A DNA stretch of 64,000 nucleotides from Nodosilinea sp. PGN35 (GCF_029109325.1 NZ_JAQKQJ010000008.1:120505-184504), one strand, 5' to 3'; numbered from the stretch's first letter, positions 1 through 8,349 are shown. Made by a program: numbers and translations. The notes: generated by a model from the letters alone, not told the origin.

Positions 1-1
1 T

Positions 2-1024
2 AACTCGTACTACGAGGCCGTGGGCGATCGCCATCCCCGTCCCCAGCGTGGTCTGCTGTCGCGGCCCACGGTAGGCGAGGTCTACCAGTACCGCGCCCAT
101 GTCGATGCGGCCATGACCACCCTCCTACAGAGTCAGGGCGACCATCCCGCCGTCAGGTCCCTGACGGCCCTGGGCCTGCACCACGAACAGCAGCACCAGG
201 AACTCCTCCTCACCGACCTTAAGTACAACCTGGCGATTAATCCCCTGCGCCCCGCCTACCGCCAGGATGTGGCCGTGGCCGCCTGCGCCTGTGCCTCAGC
301 GCTGGAGTTTGTGGAGTTCCCCAGCGGGCTTTACAACATTGGCCACCAGGCTGCGGGCTTCGCCTTTGACAACGAAGGCCCCACTCACCCGGTCTACCTG
401 CAAGACTTTGCCCTGGCCAACCGCCTGGTCACCAACGGCGAATACCTGGAATTTATCGCCGACCAGGGCTACCAAACCGCCGCCCACTGGCTGGCCGAGG
501 GCTGGGCTATGGTGCAGAGCGCAGGCTGGCAGGCCCCTCTCTACTGGGAGCAGCGCGACGGCCAGTGGTGGATCTTTACCCTGGGCGGCCTACAGCCCGT
601 CAACCTGATGGAGCCAGTGTGCCACCTCAGCTACTTTGAGGCCGATGCCTTCGCCACCTGGCGCGGCTGCCGCCTGCCCACCGAAGCCGAATGGGAAGTC
701 GCCGCCTCGGCAGTGCCCACCCAGGGCAACCTGCTCGCCGCCGACCACCTACACCCCCAACCGGCCTCTGGCTCCCAACCGCTCCAGCAGCTCTACGGCG
801 ACGTCTGGGAGTGGACCCAGAGCGCCTACCTGCCCTACCCCGGCTTTCGCCCCGCCCCCGGTGCCGTGGGAGAATACAACGGCAAATTTATGTGCAACCA
901 GATGGTGCTGCGCGGCGGCTCCTGCGTTACGCCCCCCGGCCACATTCGCCCCAGCTACCGCAATTTCTTTCCGCCCAGCGCCCGGTGGCAGTTTAGCGGC
1001 CTCAGGTTGGCAAGGGAGTTTTGA
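2..1024 (+). CDS. egtB: Ergothioneine biosynthesis protein EgtB, C-terminal part (5' end outside window)
   Basis: EgtB is a non-heme iron enzyme that uses O2 to join hercynine to a cysteine-containing thiol, the central step of ergothioneine synthesis. The frame is open from base 2 (NSYYEAV...), so the gene starts upstream of the window and the GTG at 20 is internal. Visible are the end of the DinB-like helical domain with the iron-binding motif HHEQQHQELL, then a formylglycine-generating-enzyme-like domain (from about FPSGLYNIG to GLRLAREF) with RLPTEAEWE, YGDVWEW and VLRGGSC. The neighbour egtD supplies the substrate, which supports EgtB over a sulfatase-modifying factor. The missing N-terminus cannot be judged. 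Confidence 0.93.
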   Translation, partial: NSYYEAVGDRHPRPQRGLLSRPTVGEVYQYRAHVDAAMTTLLQSQGDHPAVRSLTALGLHHEQQHQELLLTDLKYNLAINPLRPAYRQDVAVAACACASALEFVEFPSGLYNIGHQAAGFAFDNEGPTHPVYLQDFALANRLVTNGEYLEFIADQGYQTAAHWLAEGWAMVQSAGWQAPLYWEQRDGQWWIFTLGGLQPVNLMEPVCHLSYFEADAFATWRGCRLPTEAEWEVAASAVPTQGNLLAADHLHPQPASGSQPLQQLYGDVWEWTQSAYLPYPGFRPAPGAVGEYNGKFMCNQMVLRGGSCVTPPGHIRPSYRNFFPPSARWQFSGLRLAREF

Positions 1025-1077
1025 GTTTTAAGTTCTAAGTTTTGAGTTGAAATTCAAAACTCAAAATTCAAAACTTC
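1021..1077. repeat. AT-rich dispersed repeat (AACTCAAAA/TTTTGAGTT words)
   Basis: Between egtB and egtD the words TTTTGAGTT and AACTCAAAA alternate and make a loose palindrome. The same words recur at about 6328-6396 and 16241-16264, also next to gene ends. It is a dispersed intergenic repeat; no function can be read from it, although its palindromic form could fold in RNA between the two egt genes. Confidence 0.6.
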
Positions 1078-1112
1078 CCCATCTCCCATATCCTCCCCAC
1101 CCCCTATTCCCC

Positions 1113-2084
1113 ATGCTCCCCACCTCCCCCACCAAGTCCTCCCCCGTCAAGCTCTACGACTTTCACCCGCCTGTGGCAGACTTTCGCAGTGCGGTGCTGC
1201 GGGGGCTGAGGCAGCCGCAGAAGGTGCTGTCGCCCCAGTTTCTCTACGACAAGCGGGGGTCGGAGCTGTTTGACGCTATCTGTCAGCTGCCGGAGTACTA
1301 CCTGACTCGTACGGAGATGCAGATTTTGCGGAACAATGCCGGGGCGATCGCAACAGCGTTGAACCACCGGGTTCTGGTGGAGTTGGGCAGCGGCAGCAGC
1401 CAGAAAATCCGCATTTTGCTGGGTGCTGCGTCCCAGGTGACGACCTACGTGGGGGTCGATATTTCGCGGCAGCACCTGCAGGAGGCCTGCGCGGCGCTGA
1501 TGGCCGATTTTGAGGGATTGGAGGCGATCGCCGTCTGCGCCGACTACACCCAACCCCTGCCGATTGCGGCGATTTCAGAACTCCACAATCGCCCCACCAT
1601 TGGCTTTTTCCCCGGCTCTTCCATCGGCAACCTGGAACCGGCGGAGGTGATTGCGTTTCTCAAAACCGTGGCGGTGTTGGGCGATCTGATTGTGGGGGTA
1701 GACCTGAAAAAATCCGCCGCGATTCTGGAACCGGCCTACGACGATGCCCAGGGGGTGTCTGCGGCCTTTGCCCTAAATGTGCTGGTGAGGATCAACCGGG
1801 AACTGGGAGCCAATTTTGACCTGAGCCAGTTTGAGTATCGGGCCTGCTACAACGAGACAGCGGGGCGGATTGAGATGGCGATCGCCAGCCTGTGCGATCA
1901 AACCGTGCGCTTGGGCGATGTCGAGATTTCCTTTAAAGCAGGTGAAACCCTGCGAACGGAGCACTCCTATAAATACACGGTGGAGGAGTTTCAACTGCTG
2001 GCGATGGAGGCTGGGTTCCAACCTGTGCAGGTGTGGATGGACGATCAACAGCTATTTAGCCTTCACCATCTGAAGCAGATGTAG
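1113..2084 (+). CDS. egtD: L-histidine N-alpha-methyltransferase EgtD
   Basis: EgtD transfers three methyl groups from S-adenosylmethionine to histidine, giving hercynine for EgtB. The product is 323 residues from the ATG at 1113, the usual family length. An in-frame ATG at 1047 would add 22 residues encoded by the repeat and a C-rich tract, so I reject it. The SAM-binding motif VELGSGSSQKIR lies near residue 89 and the family motif GFFPGSSIGN near 164; the C-terminal substrate domain ends QQLFSLHHLK. It lies 88 nt after egtB on the same strand and probably shares its transcript. Confidence 0.93.
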   Translation: MLPTSPTKSSPVKLYDFHPPVADFRSAVLRGLRQPQKVLSPQFLYDKRGSELFDAICQLPEYYLTRTEMQILRNNAGAIATALNHRVLVELGSGSSQKIRILLGAASQVTTYVGVDISRQHLQEACAALMADFEGLEAIAVCADYTQPLPIAAISELHNRPTIGFFPGSSIGNLEPAEVIAFLKTVAVLGDLIVGVDLKKSAAILEPAYDDAQGVSAAFALNVLVRINRELGANFDLSQFEYRACYNETAGRIEMAIASLCDQTVRLGDVEISFKAGETLRTEHSYKYTVEEFQLLAMEAGFQPVQVWMDDQQLFSLHHLKQM

Positions 2085-2152
2085 AGTTATTTGGCAATGC
2101 TGTCTCCCCAGTGTGAGAGGCTAGACACCAGTGTTAACTGGACTCGCCCCCT

Positions 2153-2986
2153 ATGCAGGTTGCCTGGCAAGACGTAAAACCCTACGACGACATCATTTAC
2201 CAGAAGGCCGATGGCATCGCCAAGATCACCATCAATCGGCCCCACAAGCGCAACGCCTTTCGCCCCAAAACCATTGTCGAGCTGTACGAGGCCTTCGCCA
2301 ATGCCCGTGAAGATAGCCGCATTGGCGTGGTGCTGCTGACCGGGGCCGGCCCCCACACCGACGGCAAGTACGCCTTTTGCTCGGGCGGCGACCAGAGCGT
2401 GCGCGGCCACGGCGGCTACGTCGATGAGGGCGGCGTGCCCCGGCTCAACGTGCTGGATTTGCAGCGGCTGATTCGCTCGATGCCCAAGGTGGTGATCGCC
2501 CTGGTGGCGGGCTATGCGATCGGCGGGGGCCACGTGCTGCACGTGGTGTGCGACCTGACGATCGCCGCCGACAACGCCGTGTTTGGCCAAACCGGCCCCA
2601 AGGTGGGCAGCTTTGACGGTGGCTTTGGCGCTAGCTATCTGGCCCGCATGGTGGGTCAAAAGAAAGCCCGCGAAATCTGGTACCTCTGTCGCCAGTACAG
2701 CGCCCAGGAAGCTCTGGATATGGGCCTGGTGAACTGCGTGGTGCCGGTGGAGCAGCTCGAAGCCGAAGGGGTGCAGTGGGCTCAAGAAATTCTAGAGAAA
2801 AGCCCGATCGCCATTCGCTGCCTGAAGGCGGCTTTTAACGCCGACTGCGACGGCCAGGCGGGGCTGCAAGAGCTGGCGGGCAACGCTACCCTGCTCTACT
2901 ACATGACCGAGGAAGGGGCCGAGGGCAAACAGGCATTTTTGGAGAAGCGAAAGCCCGATTTTCGCCAGTACCCGTGGCTGCCGTAG
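2153..2986 (+). CDS. menB: 1,4-dihydroxy-2-naphthoyl-CoA synthase MenB
   Basis: MenB closes the second ring of the naphthoquinone nucleus in menaquinone/phylloquinone synthesis; in cyanobacteria the product is the photosystem I quinone. The 277 residues form a crotonase fold: oxyanion-hole segments [13 protein letters not shown] (about 77-89) and [12 protein letters not shown] (about 119-130), the family motif [14 protein letters not shown], and the tail [12 protein letters not shown]. The length is normal for the family. No other men gene is nearby, so it is probably transcribed alone. Confidence 0.96.
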   Translation: MQVAWQDVKPYDDIIYQKADGIAKITINRPHKRNAFRPKTIVELYEAFANAREDSRIGVVLLTGAGPHTDGKYAFCSGGDQSVRGHGGYVDEGGVPRLNVLDLQRLIRSMPKVVIALVAGYAIGGGHVLHVVCDLTIAADNAVFGQTGPKVGSFDGGFGASYLARMVGQKKAREIWYLCRQYSAQEALDMGLVNCVVPVEQLEAEGVQWAQEILEKSPIAIRCLKAAFNADCDGQAGLQELAGNATLLYYMTEEGAEGKQAFLEKRKPDFRQYPWLP

Positions 2987-3095
2987 GCGAGTAGGGGGTG
3001 GGGAGTAGGGAGTAGGCGCAGAGTTGGGCATAGCTCACCCTATACCTGTAATTTCATTTGGGCGTTCATGCAATGTCTTAGAACGAGAATCGCGC

Positions 3096-3121
3096 TATAC
3101 TTGTACAGTTAATCGTACAGG
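3096..3121 (+). promoter_or_regulatory. Probable yefM-yoeB promoter and TGTACA operator
   Basis: A -10-like TATACT (3096-3101) runs directly into TGTACA (3102-3107), and an inverted repeat TGTAC...GTACA has arms 3102-3106 and 3115-3119. The antitoxin ATG is at 3126. Enterobacterial YefM represses its own operon through palindromes with a TGTACA core, so this site fits autorepression by the YefM encoded just downstream. No convincing -35 is visible. Confidence 0.6.
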
Positions 3122-3125
3122 TTCT

Positions 3126-3380
3126 ATGCGAGTTGTTACCTTTAGCGAAGCCAGAAACAAGCTGAAAGCCATTCTCGATCAAGTGATTAACGATGCTGAC
3201 TACACCGTGATTACCCGACGCGATGCAGAAGACGCCGTTGTGATGTCGTTAGACTACTTCAACAGCCTGATGGAAACCGTCTATTTACTTAAATCTCCTG
3301 CTAATGCAGCTCATCTAGAAGAGTCGATCGCTCAGTATCGTCAGGGCCAAACAACGGAGCGAGAACTGCTCGATGAGTAA
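3126..3380 (+). CDS. yefM: YefM-type antitoxin (Phd/YefM family)
   Basis: Antitoxin and autorepressor of the following YoeB toxin. The 84-residue protein from the ATG at 3126 has the typical Phd/YefM N-terminal DNA-binding part (VVTFSEARNKLKAILDQV, then VITRRDAEDAVVMSLDYFNSL) and a charged C-terminus that would wrap the toxin. A longer in-frame start at 3024 would read through the promoter-operator and is unlikely. The stop overlaps the toxin start by 8 nt, normal for translational coupling in this pair. Confidence 0.92.
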   Translation: MRVVTFSEARNKLKAILDQVINDADYTVITRRDAEDAVVMSLDYFNSLMETVYLLKSPANAAHLEESIAQYRQGQTTERELLDE

Positions 3381-3636
3381 TCGTCGGCTGGCATGGACCG
3401 ATGCCGCCTGGAAAGATTATTTCTACTGGCAAACCCAGGATAAGAAAACTCTAAAAAGAATTAATTCACTCATTCAGGCAACTAAAGCTCTCCCCTTTGA
3501 AGGTATTGGTAAACCGGAACCTCTGAAGGAAAATCTGTCGGGCTTTTGGTCTCGGCGGGTTGACGATACCCATCGCCTGGTTTACGCCGTAGATGATCGC
3601 TATTTGACAATTATTTCCTGTCGGTATCATTACTAA
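3373..3636 (+). CDS. yoeB: YoeB toxin (ribosome-dependent mRNA endonuclease)
   Basis: YoeB cuts mRNA in the ribosomal A site. The 87 residues follow the family closely from end to end: WTDAAWKDYFYWQ, PFEGIGKPEPLK (region of the catalytic Glu), LSGFWSRRVDDTHRLVY (catalytic Arg) and the C-terminal SCRYHY carrying the catalytic His. All catalytic positions are present, so the toxin should be active. It overlaps yefM by 8 nt. Confidence 0.95.
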   Translation: MSNRRLAWTDAAWKDYFYWQTQDKKTLKRINSLIQATKALPFEGIGKPEPLKENLSGFWSRRVDDTHRLVYAVDDRYLTIISCRYHY

Positions 3637-3731
3637 CCTTGGCGACCGTTAGCCCACTGTGGGTCTGTCAACTCGTATTGGTCAAACCTTGTGGGCTGGC
3701 ACGGCAATCTTTCTCTTTTAAGGGGCACGTC

Positions 3732-4463
3732 ATGCTCAGAGCGATTGATGAAAATCTTTGGGTGGCCGAGCAGCCCTTTCGCTACTTTGGCCTGGGCATT
3801 GGCACCCGGATGACGGTGGTGCGGCTGGCCAGTGACGAGCTGGGGATCATCTCACCGATTCAGGTGAGTGAGGCGCTGGTGGGGGAACTGAATGCCCTGG
3901 GAAAGGTTAGCCACATCATTGCGCCCAATCTCTATCACTACAAGTTTGCCGCTGAGTTCAAGGCGACGTACCCAGGGGCGACGTTTTGGGCAACGGCGGG
4001 GCTGGGGGCCAAACGGCCAGAGCTGCCGATCGATCGCGCGATTTGCCACAGGCAAGGCTTCGCCAACGCTCCCGCCCTCAGCCCGTGGCCCGGCCTGGAG
4101 TGCCTGTTTTTTGACGGGTTTAAAACCCTGGCCCCCAGCGGCCCCGACCCGCTGGAGGAGTGGGTATTTTTTCATAGCGCCAGCCGCACGCTGATTTTGA
4201 CCGACACGGCCTTTTGCTTTGACGAAAGCTCTCCCTGGCTGACGCAGCTGGTGACGAAGATTGGCGGTGGCTACAAACAGCTTGGCCCATCGCTGCTCGA
4301 GCGGGTGGCAACAACCGAGAAAGCCAAGGTTAGAGATTCGGCTGAGCAGGTTTTGGCCTGGGACTTTGAGCGGGTAATTGTGGCCCACGGTCGCGTTGTC
4401 GATCGCAACGGCAAAGCAGAGTTCAAGCGCGGGTATGGGAAGTTTTTGGGATGTTCACTGTAG
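3732..4463 (+). CDS. DUF4336 domain protein (metallo-beta-lactamase-like fold)
   Basis: A cyanobacterial/plant-type DUF4336 protein of unknown function, 243 residues from the ATG at 3732 (MLRAIDENLWVAEQPFRYFG). The family is predicted to have a metallo-beta-lactamase-like fold; here IIAPNLYHYKFAAEF replaces the usual HxHxDH metal motif, while later VFFHSASRTLILTDTAF and RVIVAHGRVV resemble the remaining strands. Metal binding is therefore doubtful. It follows yoeB at 95 nt and may read through from it. Confidence 0.75.
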   Translation: MLRAIDENLWVAEQPFRYFGLGIGTRMTVVRLASDELGIISPIQVSEALVGELNALGKVSHIIAPNLYHYKFAAEFKATYPGATFWATAGLGAKRPELPIDRAICHRQGFANAPALSPWPGLECLFFDGFKTLAPSGPDPLEEWVFFHSASRTLILTDTAFCFDESSPWLTQLVTKIGGGYKQLGPSLLERVATTEKAKVRDSAEQVLAWDFERVIVAHGRVVDRNGKAEFKRGYGKFLGCSL

Positions 4464-4618
4464 TCACTGGGCTGGCTGGGTAGGGGGCAAGGGCACCGAC
4501 CGGCCCCAATCTAGAGGTATTTTCGTGACGGCGGTCAAGTCCTCTGGGTCAGATGCCGATTCGGCGGGTCGGTGCTACTCTGCGAAAGGTTTGTTGTTAT
4601 AGATTTGACCTGATCCCT

Positions 4619-5521
4619 ATGAATCCCCTGCTTGAGCGCATCCAGACCAGCCTGCTTGATTTAGTGGGGCAGTTTATTCAGCTCTTGCCGGGGATCGTGA
4701 TCGGGCTGGTGGTGGTGCTGCTGACCGGCTATGCCGCCAAGGTGGCCCAGCGGGTGGTGCGCAAGATGACCCAGCGCCTGGTGCCCAGCCGATCGCTGCA
4801 ACTGCTGGCGGTTCAGGTGACGCGCATTGGCACCTGGGTCATCGGCATCATCATTGCGGCGGTGGTGGCGTTCCCTGACCTGCGGTTGGGCGATGTGATT
4901 GGGCTGCTGGGGCTGGGCTCGGTGGCGATTGGCTTTGCCTTTCAGGACATCTTCAAGAACTTTCTGGCGGGCATTTTGCTGCTGGTGGAAGAGCCCTTTC
5001 GCCTGGGCGACCAGGTGATGATGTGCGACTACGAGGGCACGGTGGAGGCGATCAAGATTCGCTCGACCCAGCTGCGTACTTACACCGGGGAGATGGTGGA
5101 AATTCCCAATGCGATCGTCTTTACCAACCCGGTGCGGGTGCTGACCGCCTACCGCAGCCGCCGCACGGACCTATCGATTGGGGTTGACTACACCACGCCC
5201 CTGCCCCTGGCCAAGCAAACCTTTCTAGGGGTGATCGACCGCGCCGACGGGGTGCTGAGTGACCCGGCCCCCGAAGTGGATGTGGTGGGCTTTGGCGATA
5301 GCTCCATCGACTTCAAGCTGCGCTACTGGACGACGCCCCAGATGGCGGAGGTGCGCCGCATTCAAACCCAGGTGGCGATCGCCCTCAAGGCCGCCTGCGA
5401 CGAGGCGGGCATCACCATTCCCTACCCGATTCGTACCGTGCACATGTTTGATCAGACCCAGTTCAACGAAAGCCAGCGTCTGGCCAACGGCGCTGGTGCT
5501 GGCGATGCGTCTAGACAATAG
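4619..5521 (+). CDS. Small-conductance mechanosensitive channel (MscS family)
   Basis: An inner-membrane tension-gated channel that releases solutes on osmotic down-shock. From the ATG at 4619 the protein has 300 residues: membrane segments near 19-40, 65-85 and 88-115, the pore-lining helix with LLGLGSVAIGFAFQ, the family motif NFLAGILLLVEEPFRLGDQV, then the beta domain (GTVEAIKIRSTQLRTYTGE, VEIPNAIVFTNPV) and a C-terminal alpha-beta part. The length is close to minimal MscS. The in-frame ATG at 4553 adds a non-membrane stretch without family resemblance. Confidence 0.92.
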   Translation: MNPLLERIQTSLLDLVGQFIQLLPGIVIGLVVVLLTGYAAKVAQRVVRKMTQRLVPSRSLQLLAVQVTRIGTWVIGIIIAAVVAFPDLRLGDVIGLLGLGSVAIGFAFQDIFKNFLAGILLLVEEPFRLGDQVMMCDYEGTVEAIKIRSTQLRTYTGEMVEIPNAIVFTNPVRVLTAYRSRRTDLSIGVDYTTPLPLAKQTFLGVIDRADGVLSDPAPEVDVVGFGDSSIDFKLRYWTTPQMAEVRRIQTQVAIALKAACDEAGITIPYPIRTVHMFDQTQFNESQRLANGAGAGDASRQ

Positions 5522-5605
5522 CGTAGGGGCGTAGCATCGGGGTTCTTGATGATGAATTGGGGTGGCCCGAAGCGGATTTTGGATTAAGACCAAATCCGAA
5601 TCACA

Positions 5606-5674
5606 TACCCCCGATTCCCAAAAGGCCAACTTGTAGGGGCGAACCCACGTGTTCGCCCTGGGGAATCGGGGGTA
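5606..5674. repeat. Nested palindromic repeat element
   Basis: Outer 14-bp arms TACCCCCGATTCCC (5606-5619) and its exact complement (5661-5674) enclose an inner hairpin GGGCGAAC/GTTCGCCC (5637-5644/5651-5658). Inner hairpins of the same GTAGGGGC...GCCCCTAC style recur at 15967-15986 and 17122-17143. It is likely a small non-autonomous repeat in the 353-nt gap between the MscS gene and the hemerythrin gene; no gene is seen there. Confidence 0.65.
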
Positions 5675-5726
5675 GCCAAGCAGGATTTAGTATAAGTAGG
5701 AAGGCACAATTAACTATCAAACCTGC

Positions 5727-5795
5727 GTAGGATGGGTAAAGCCCGTGCCCATCATTAGCGCGATGGGCACGGGCTTTACCCTTTGCCCGTCCTAC
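5727..5795. repeat. Long palindromic repeat, 19-bp perfect arms
   Basis: Arms GGGTAAAGCCCGTGCCCAT (5734-5752) and its exact complement (5763-5781) surround a 10-nt loop; GTAGGA and TCCTAC extend the element outward. It would form a very stable RNA hairpin and lies downstream of both flanking genes (MscS from the left, hemerythrin from the right), so it may also end transcription. Confidence 0.7.
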
Positions 5796-5874
5796 GTTTA
5801 ATGACAACCGCCTACTTAGACCCCAGGTTTAGGGCAAACGCCGTAAAGCCTTTGGCTTGGCTGCGCCTATGTCC

Positions 5875-6300
5875 CTAGGCGGGCGCTGCACTGCGAATGC
5901 AGCGGCCAATGTTGGTGTCGATTTTGAGAATGTGGCTGGTCAGCCAGTCCACCAGTTTTTTGTAGATCTCTAGGGCGACGGCGTCGCTGGCATCGCTGGC
6001 TTGGTACTGGTCGTGCAGGTGGCCAAAGGTTTCGATAAAGGTGGCGTGGGCCTGCTGGTTGACCTCGGCGATCGGGCATTTGTGCCTGGCGGCGCAGGCT
6101 TCTTCGTGCTCGAAGTGCCACTCGGCGTAGAACTTGAGGAAGGCAAACAGCTTTTTGATCGCGGTCGCGCCTTTGTGGTGGGCGATCGCCTGGCCCAGAT
6201 CATTCACAGCGGCAATCAGCTCTTTGTGGTGGGCGTCGATCATCGGTACGCCCGTGCTCAACGAGTCGTCCCAGGTGAAATGGAGGGTGTTGGGGTGCAT
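5875..6300 (-). CDS. Bacteriohemerythrin family protein
   Basis: A 141-residue four-helix protein of the hemerythrin family, which binds O2 (or senses O2, NO or iron) at a diiron site. Ligands can be placed by the exact family spacing: His25, His62, Glu66, His85, His123 and Asp128. The seventh position, four residues before His85, is Asn81 instead of the usual His (VNQQAHATF), so the diiron site lacks one His ligand or uses Asn. It is the last gene of a probable minus-strand operon behind DUF4388, GTPase, roadblock and globin genes, separated by 80 nt that hold an AT-rich repeat. Confidence 0.85.
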   Translation of the reverse strand: MHPNTLHFTWDDSLSTGVPMIDAHHKELIAAVNDLGQAIAHHKGATAIKKLFAFLKFYAEWHFEHEEACAARHKCPIAEVNQQAHATFIETFGHLHDQYQASDASDAVALEIYKKLVDWLTSHILKIDTNIGRCIRSAAPA

Positions 6301-6380
6301 AGGTGAATCAGGGGATGGGGAAGTGGGAAAGTTTTGAATTGTGAATTTTGAGTTTTGGATTTTGAATTCGATACCTCAAC

Positions 6381-6587
6381 TCAAAACTTGTCTTTTGCTG
6401 TTTCATGGTCGGCCATGAGCAGCGGTACGAGGGCAGCCAGCCAGAGGCCGAGGGCGCTGTCGTAGGGCAGGGTGAGCCAGAGCCAGAGCCAGAGGGTAAG
6501 GGCAAGGCCAGGGAGGCTAGTGAGCAGGTCGGCGAGTTTGAGCAGGCCGAGAAATCCTTGCAGCAGTAGGAGGGCATCTTGGGTCAT
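6381..6587 (-). CDS. Small hydrophobic membrane protein
   Basis: A 68-residue protein with Leu/Trp-rich hydrophobic segments (LLLLQGFLGLLKLADLL, then LALTLWLWLWLTL and LWLAALVPLLMA) and a short charged tail. It starts 2 nt after the stop of the DUF4388 gene, which is the main reason to call it a gene. I do not recognise a family. A longer reading in another frame (6308-6577) has no such character and is rejected. Confidence 0.55.
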   Translation of the reverse strand: MTQDALLLLQGFLGLLKLADLLTSLPGLALTLWLWLWLTLPYDSALGLWLAALVPLLMADHETAKDKF

Positions 6588-6589
6588 GG

Positions 6590-7456
6590 TTACACCTTGC
6601 CTTTGAGAAAGCCGACTAGGTTTTGGAGAAACGACTGACTGATCGGGGCTGCTCCGGCAGCAGATCCAGCGGCAATGCTGAGTTCGAGGTCATCGGGCTC
6701 AGCTGCGGGGAGGCCTGAGGGCGGTGAGGTGACCATCAGCGGCATTTCTTCGGCCAGGCCGGTGACAATCAGGCGAAAGGCGATCTGCTGGGCTTTGGCC
6801 ACGGACAGGTTGAGCTGCTGGGCCACGTCGGCCAGGGTCATGGTGCCGTTGGTAAACTCCCACACCTGCCATTCGTTGGGGTTGAGGCGCAGGTTGGGTT
6901 TGCCCTCAACCACGCTGACCAGAGCCGAGGAGGGGGCGGGCAGTTTTTCGTCGAGGGCGGCCCAGTCCTTAAGCGCCCGCAGCCCGGCCAGGGTGACATC
7001 GGTGGCGGTGGCGATCAGTCCGGTCATCTCTGCGACGGGAAGCGGGGCCTTGGGGTCAAACTGAAACCAACCGTCGGGCAGGGCAAACAGGGCGCACACC
7101 TGGCGCATTACCTGGGTGTAGAACAGCAGCTTGAGCTGTTCGGCGGTGAGCACCCCCTGGTTTTTGAGACACAGGCCCAGGGGGGTATTGACCTGGCAGC
7201 TCTGGGCCAGCCGCGAGACGGCGCGATCGCCCATCCAACCCCGCTGGGCAATCAGCCGCATGAGACCTTGCTGGTCAAGGCTGTTGCCAGCGGCCACAAT
7301 TTGCCCCTGGCTAAACCAGATGTGGTGGTTGTGGCGATCGACTGCAATGGTTTCCGCCAGAGGGCAGATGGTCAACAGGCCGGTTTTGTTGCCCTGTTCC
7401 AATAGCTGAAACAGTTCGGGCAGGGAGAAATCGGCGAGGTATCCGGTGACAGTCAT
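6590..7456 (-). CDS. DUF4388 (PATAN-like) domain protein
   Basis: 288 residues from the ATG at 7456, which has an AAAGGGA-type ribosome site upstream; an extra 57 residues from 7627 would be translated repeat DNA. The N-terminal MTVTGYLADFSLPELFQLLEQGNKTGLL is the DUF4388/PATAN signature seen in cyanobacterial response regulators of the PatA/PixG type and in proteins partnering with small GTPases. The middle looks helical and winged-helix-like (about 175-230). There is no receiver domain. Position downstream of a roadblock-GTPase pair suggests it is the effector or scaffold of that switch (inference). Confidence 0.75.
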   Translation of the reverse strand: MTVTGYLADFSLPELFQLLEQGNKTGLLTICPLAETIAVDRHNHHIWFSQGQIVAAGNSLDQQGLMRLIAQRGWMGDRAVSRLAQSCQVNTPLGLCLKNQGVLTAEQLKLLFYTQVMRQVCALFALPDGWFQFDPKAPLPVAEMTGLIATATDVTLAGLRALKDWAALDEKLPAPSSALVSVVEGKPNLRLNPNEWQVWEFTNGTMTLADVAQQLNLSVAKAQQIAFRLIVTGLAEEMPLMVTSPPSGLPAAEPDDLELSIAAGSAAGAAPISQSFLQNLVGFLKGKV

Positions 7457-7484
7457 GGGGGGTATCCCTTTCTGCGGGCGAGTG

Positions 7485-7686
7485 AGTGGGTGGGGAGTAG
7501 GGGAGTAGGGGAGTGGGAGGGTGGATGAGTAGATGGGTGGTGGGGGACCGGTTTGTAGGGGTAGCTTCAACGCCGCATCCGTAAATCCCGCATGGTGAAC
7601 GTTTAAGGTGTGAGGTGTACGGTTCAAGGTGTGAGGTGTAAGGTTTACGGTTTAAGGCAGACCGTAAACCGTATACCGTGAACCTT
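7485..7686. repeat. STRR-like heptamers followed by a degenerate ACGGT-family repeat
   Basis: From 7485 to about 7552 GGGGAGTA-type units repeat on the plus strand (GAGTAGGGGAGTAGGGGAGT), like the short tandem repeats found in filamentous cyanobacteria. From about 7594 to 7686 a unit AAGGTGTGAGGTGTAcGGTT occurs twice in tandem, followed by ACGGTTTAAGGC and ACCGTAAACCGTATACCGT, words shared with the 150-bp CTAG-ended element at 10776 and 36365. The stretch separates the GTPase gene from the DUF4388 gene. Confidence 0.6.
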
Positions 7687-7715
7687 CCTGGACGCATCTT
7701 TGGCCTGGCGAAAAC

Positions 7716-8264
7716 TTAGACGGTGGGGGTCAAACTGCCGGCCCAGGTGTGTTGCACCAGGGCAATAACGGCCCCGGCAACGGAGGCGGTTTCGTTGGCG
7801 TTGACGGCTACGACGGGCGGGCGGTGGGCGGGGTTGGGATAGCCCAGGGCCAGGGCAATGTTGGCGGCATCCCAAGCACCGGGGCAGTCGGTGTGGGTGA
7901 GGCCGATGATCATGGGTACGGGCGATCGCTGCTTCATGAACATGAGAATGCGGCGGGCCTCGCGAAACTCGTGGGGCCGGTGGGCCGCCACCAGCAAAAT
8001 GTAGGCGTGGGCCTTGTGAATCAAAATGTCCCACATGAAGTCGAAGCGCGACTGGCCGGGGGTGCCGTAGAGGTGTAGCGCCATGTCGGGGCCAAACTGG
8101 AGACGGCCAAAGTCAAAGGCGACGGTGGTGCGTTTCTTAATCAGCAGGGCGTCGTCGGTGGCGCGGCGATCGGTATCGACCACCTCAATCTCACTCACTG
8201 AACGAATAAAGGTCGATTTACCGGCCCCCACGGGGCCAGTGACCACTAAACGCATGATTTCCAT
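7716..8264 (-). CDS. MglA/Ras-like small GTPase
   Basis: 182 residues from the ATG at 8264. It has the small GTPase motifs: P-loop GPVGAGKST (10-18), switch region with TTVAFDFGRL, G3 as LYGTPGQSRF and G4 as GLTHTD (TxTD instead of NKxD). Bacterial proteins of this kind act as GTP switches with roadblock partners; MglA in myxobacteria sets cell polarity. The roadblock gene lies 85 nt upstream on the same strand. The in-frame ATG at 8345 would start just past the roadblock stop and add 27 residues of no family resemblance. Confidence 0.88.
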   Translation of the reverse strand: MEIMRLVVTGPVGAGKSTFIRSVSEIEVVDTDRRATDDALLIKKRTTVAFDFGRLQFGPDMALHLYGTPGQSRFDFMWDILIHKAHAYILLVAAHRPHEFREARRILMFMKQRSPVPMIIGLTHTDCPGAWDAANIALALGYPNPAHRPPVVAVNANETASVAGAVIALVQHTWAGSLTPTV

Positions 8265-8349
8265 AGCTGGAGGCGGCAATGAAGGGATAAAAGTGAGAGC
8301 GGAGCAAACTGCTAAACCGGGGGCAACCCACTCCGCTACCGACAACGGG

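Noticed and set aside
2..1024. Sulfatase-modifying factor (FGE) serving the three sulfatases
   Set aside because: The FGE-like domain is joined to a DinB-like domain with the HxxxH iron motif and lies next to egtD, so EgtB is the right call.
7594..7686. Possible CRISPR-like array (two 20-bp repeats)
   Set aside because: Only two adjacent units without unique spacers; they match words of a dispersed MITE-like family.
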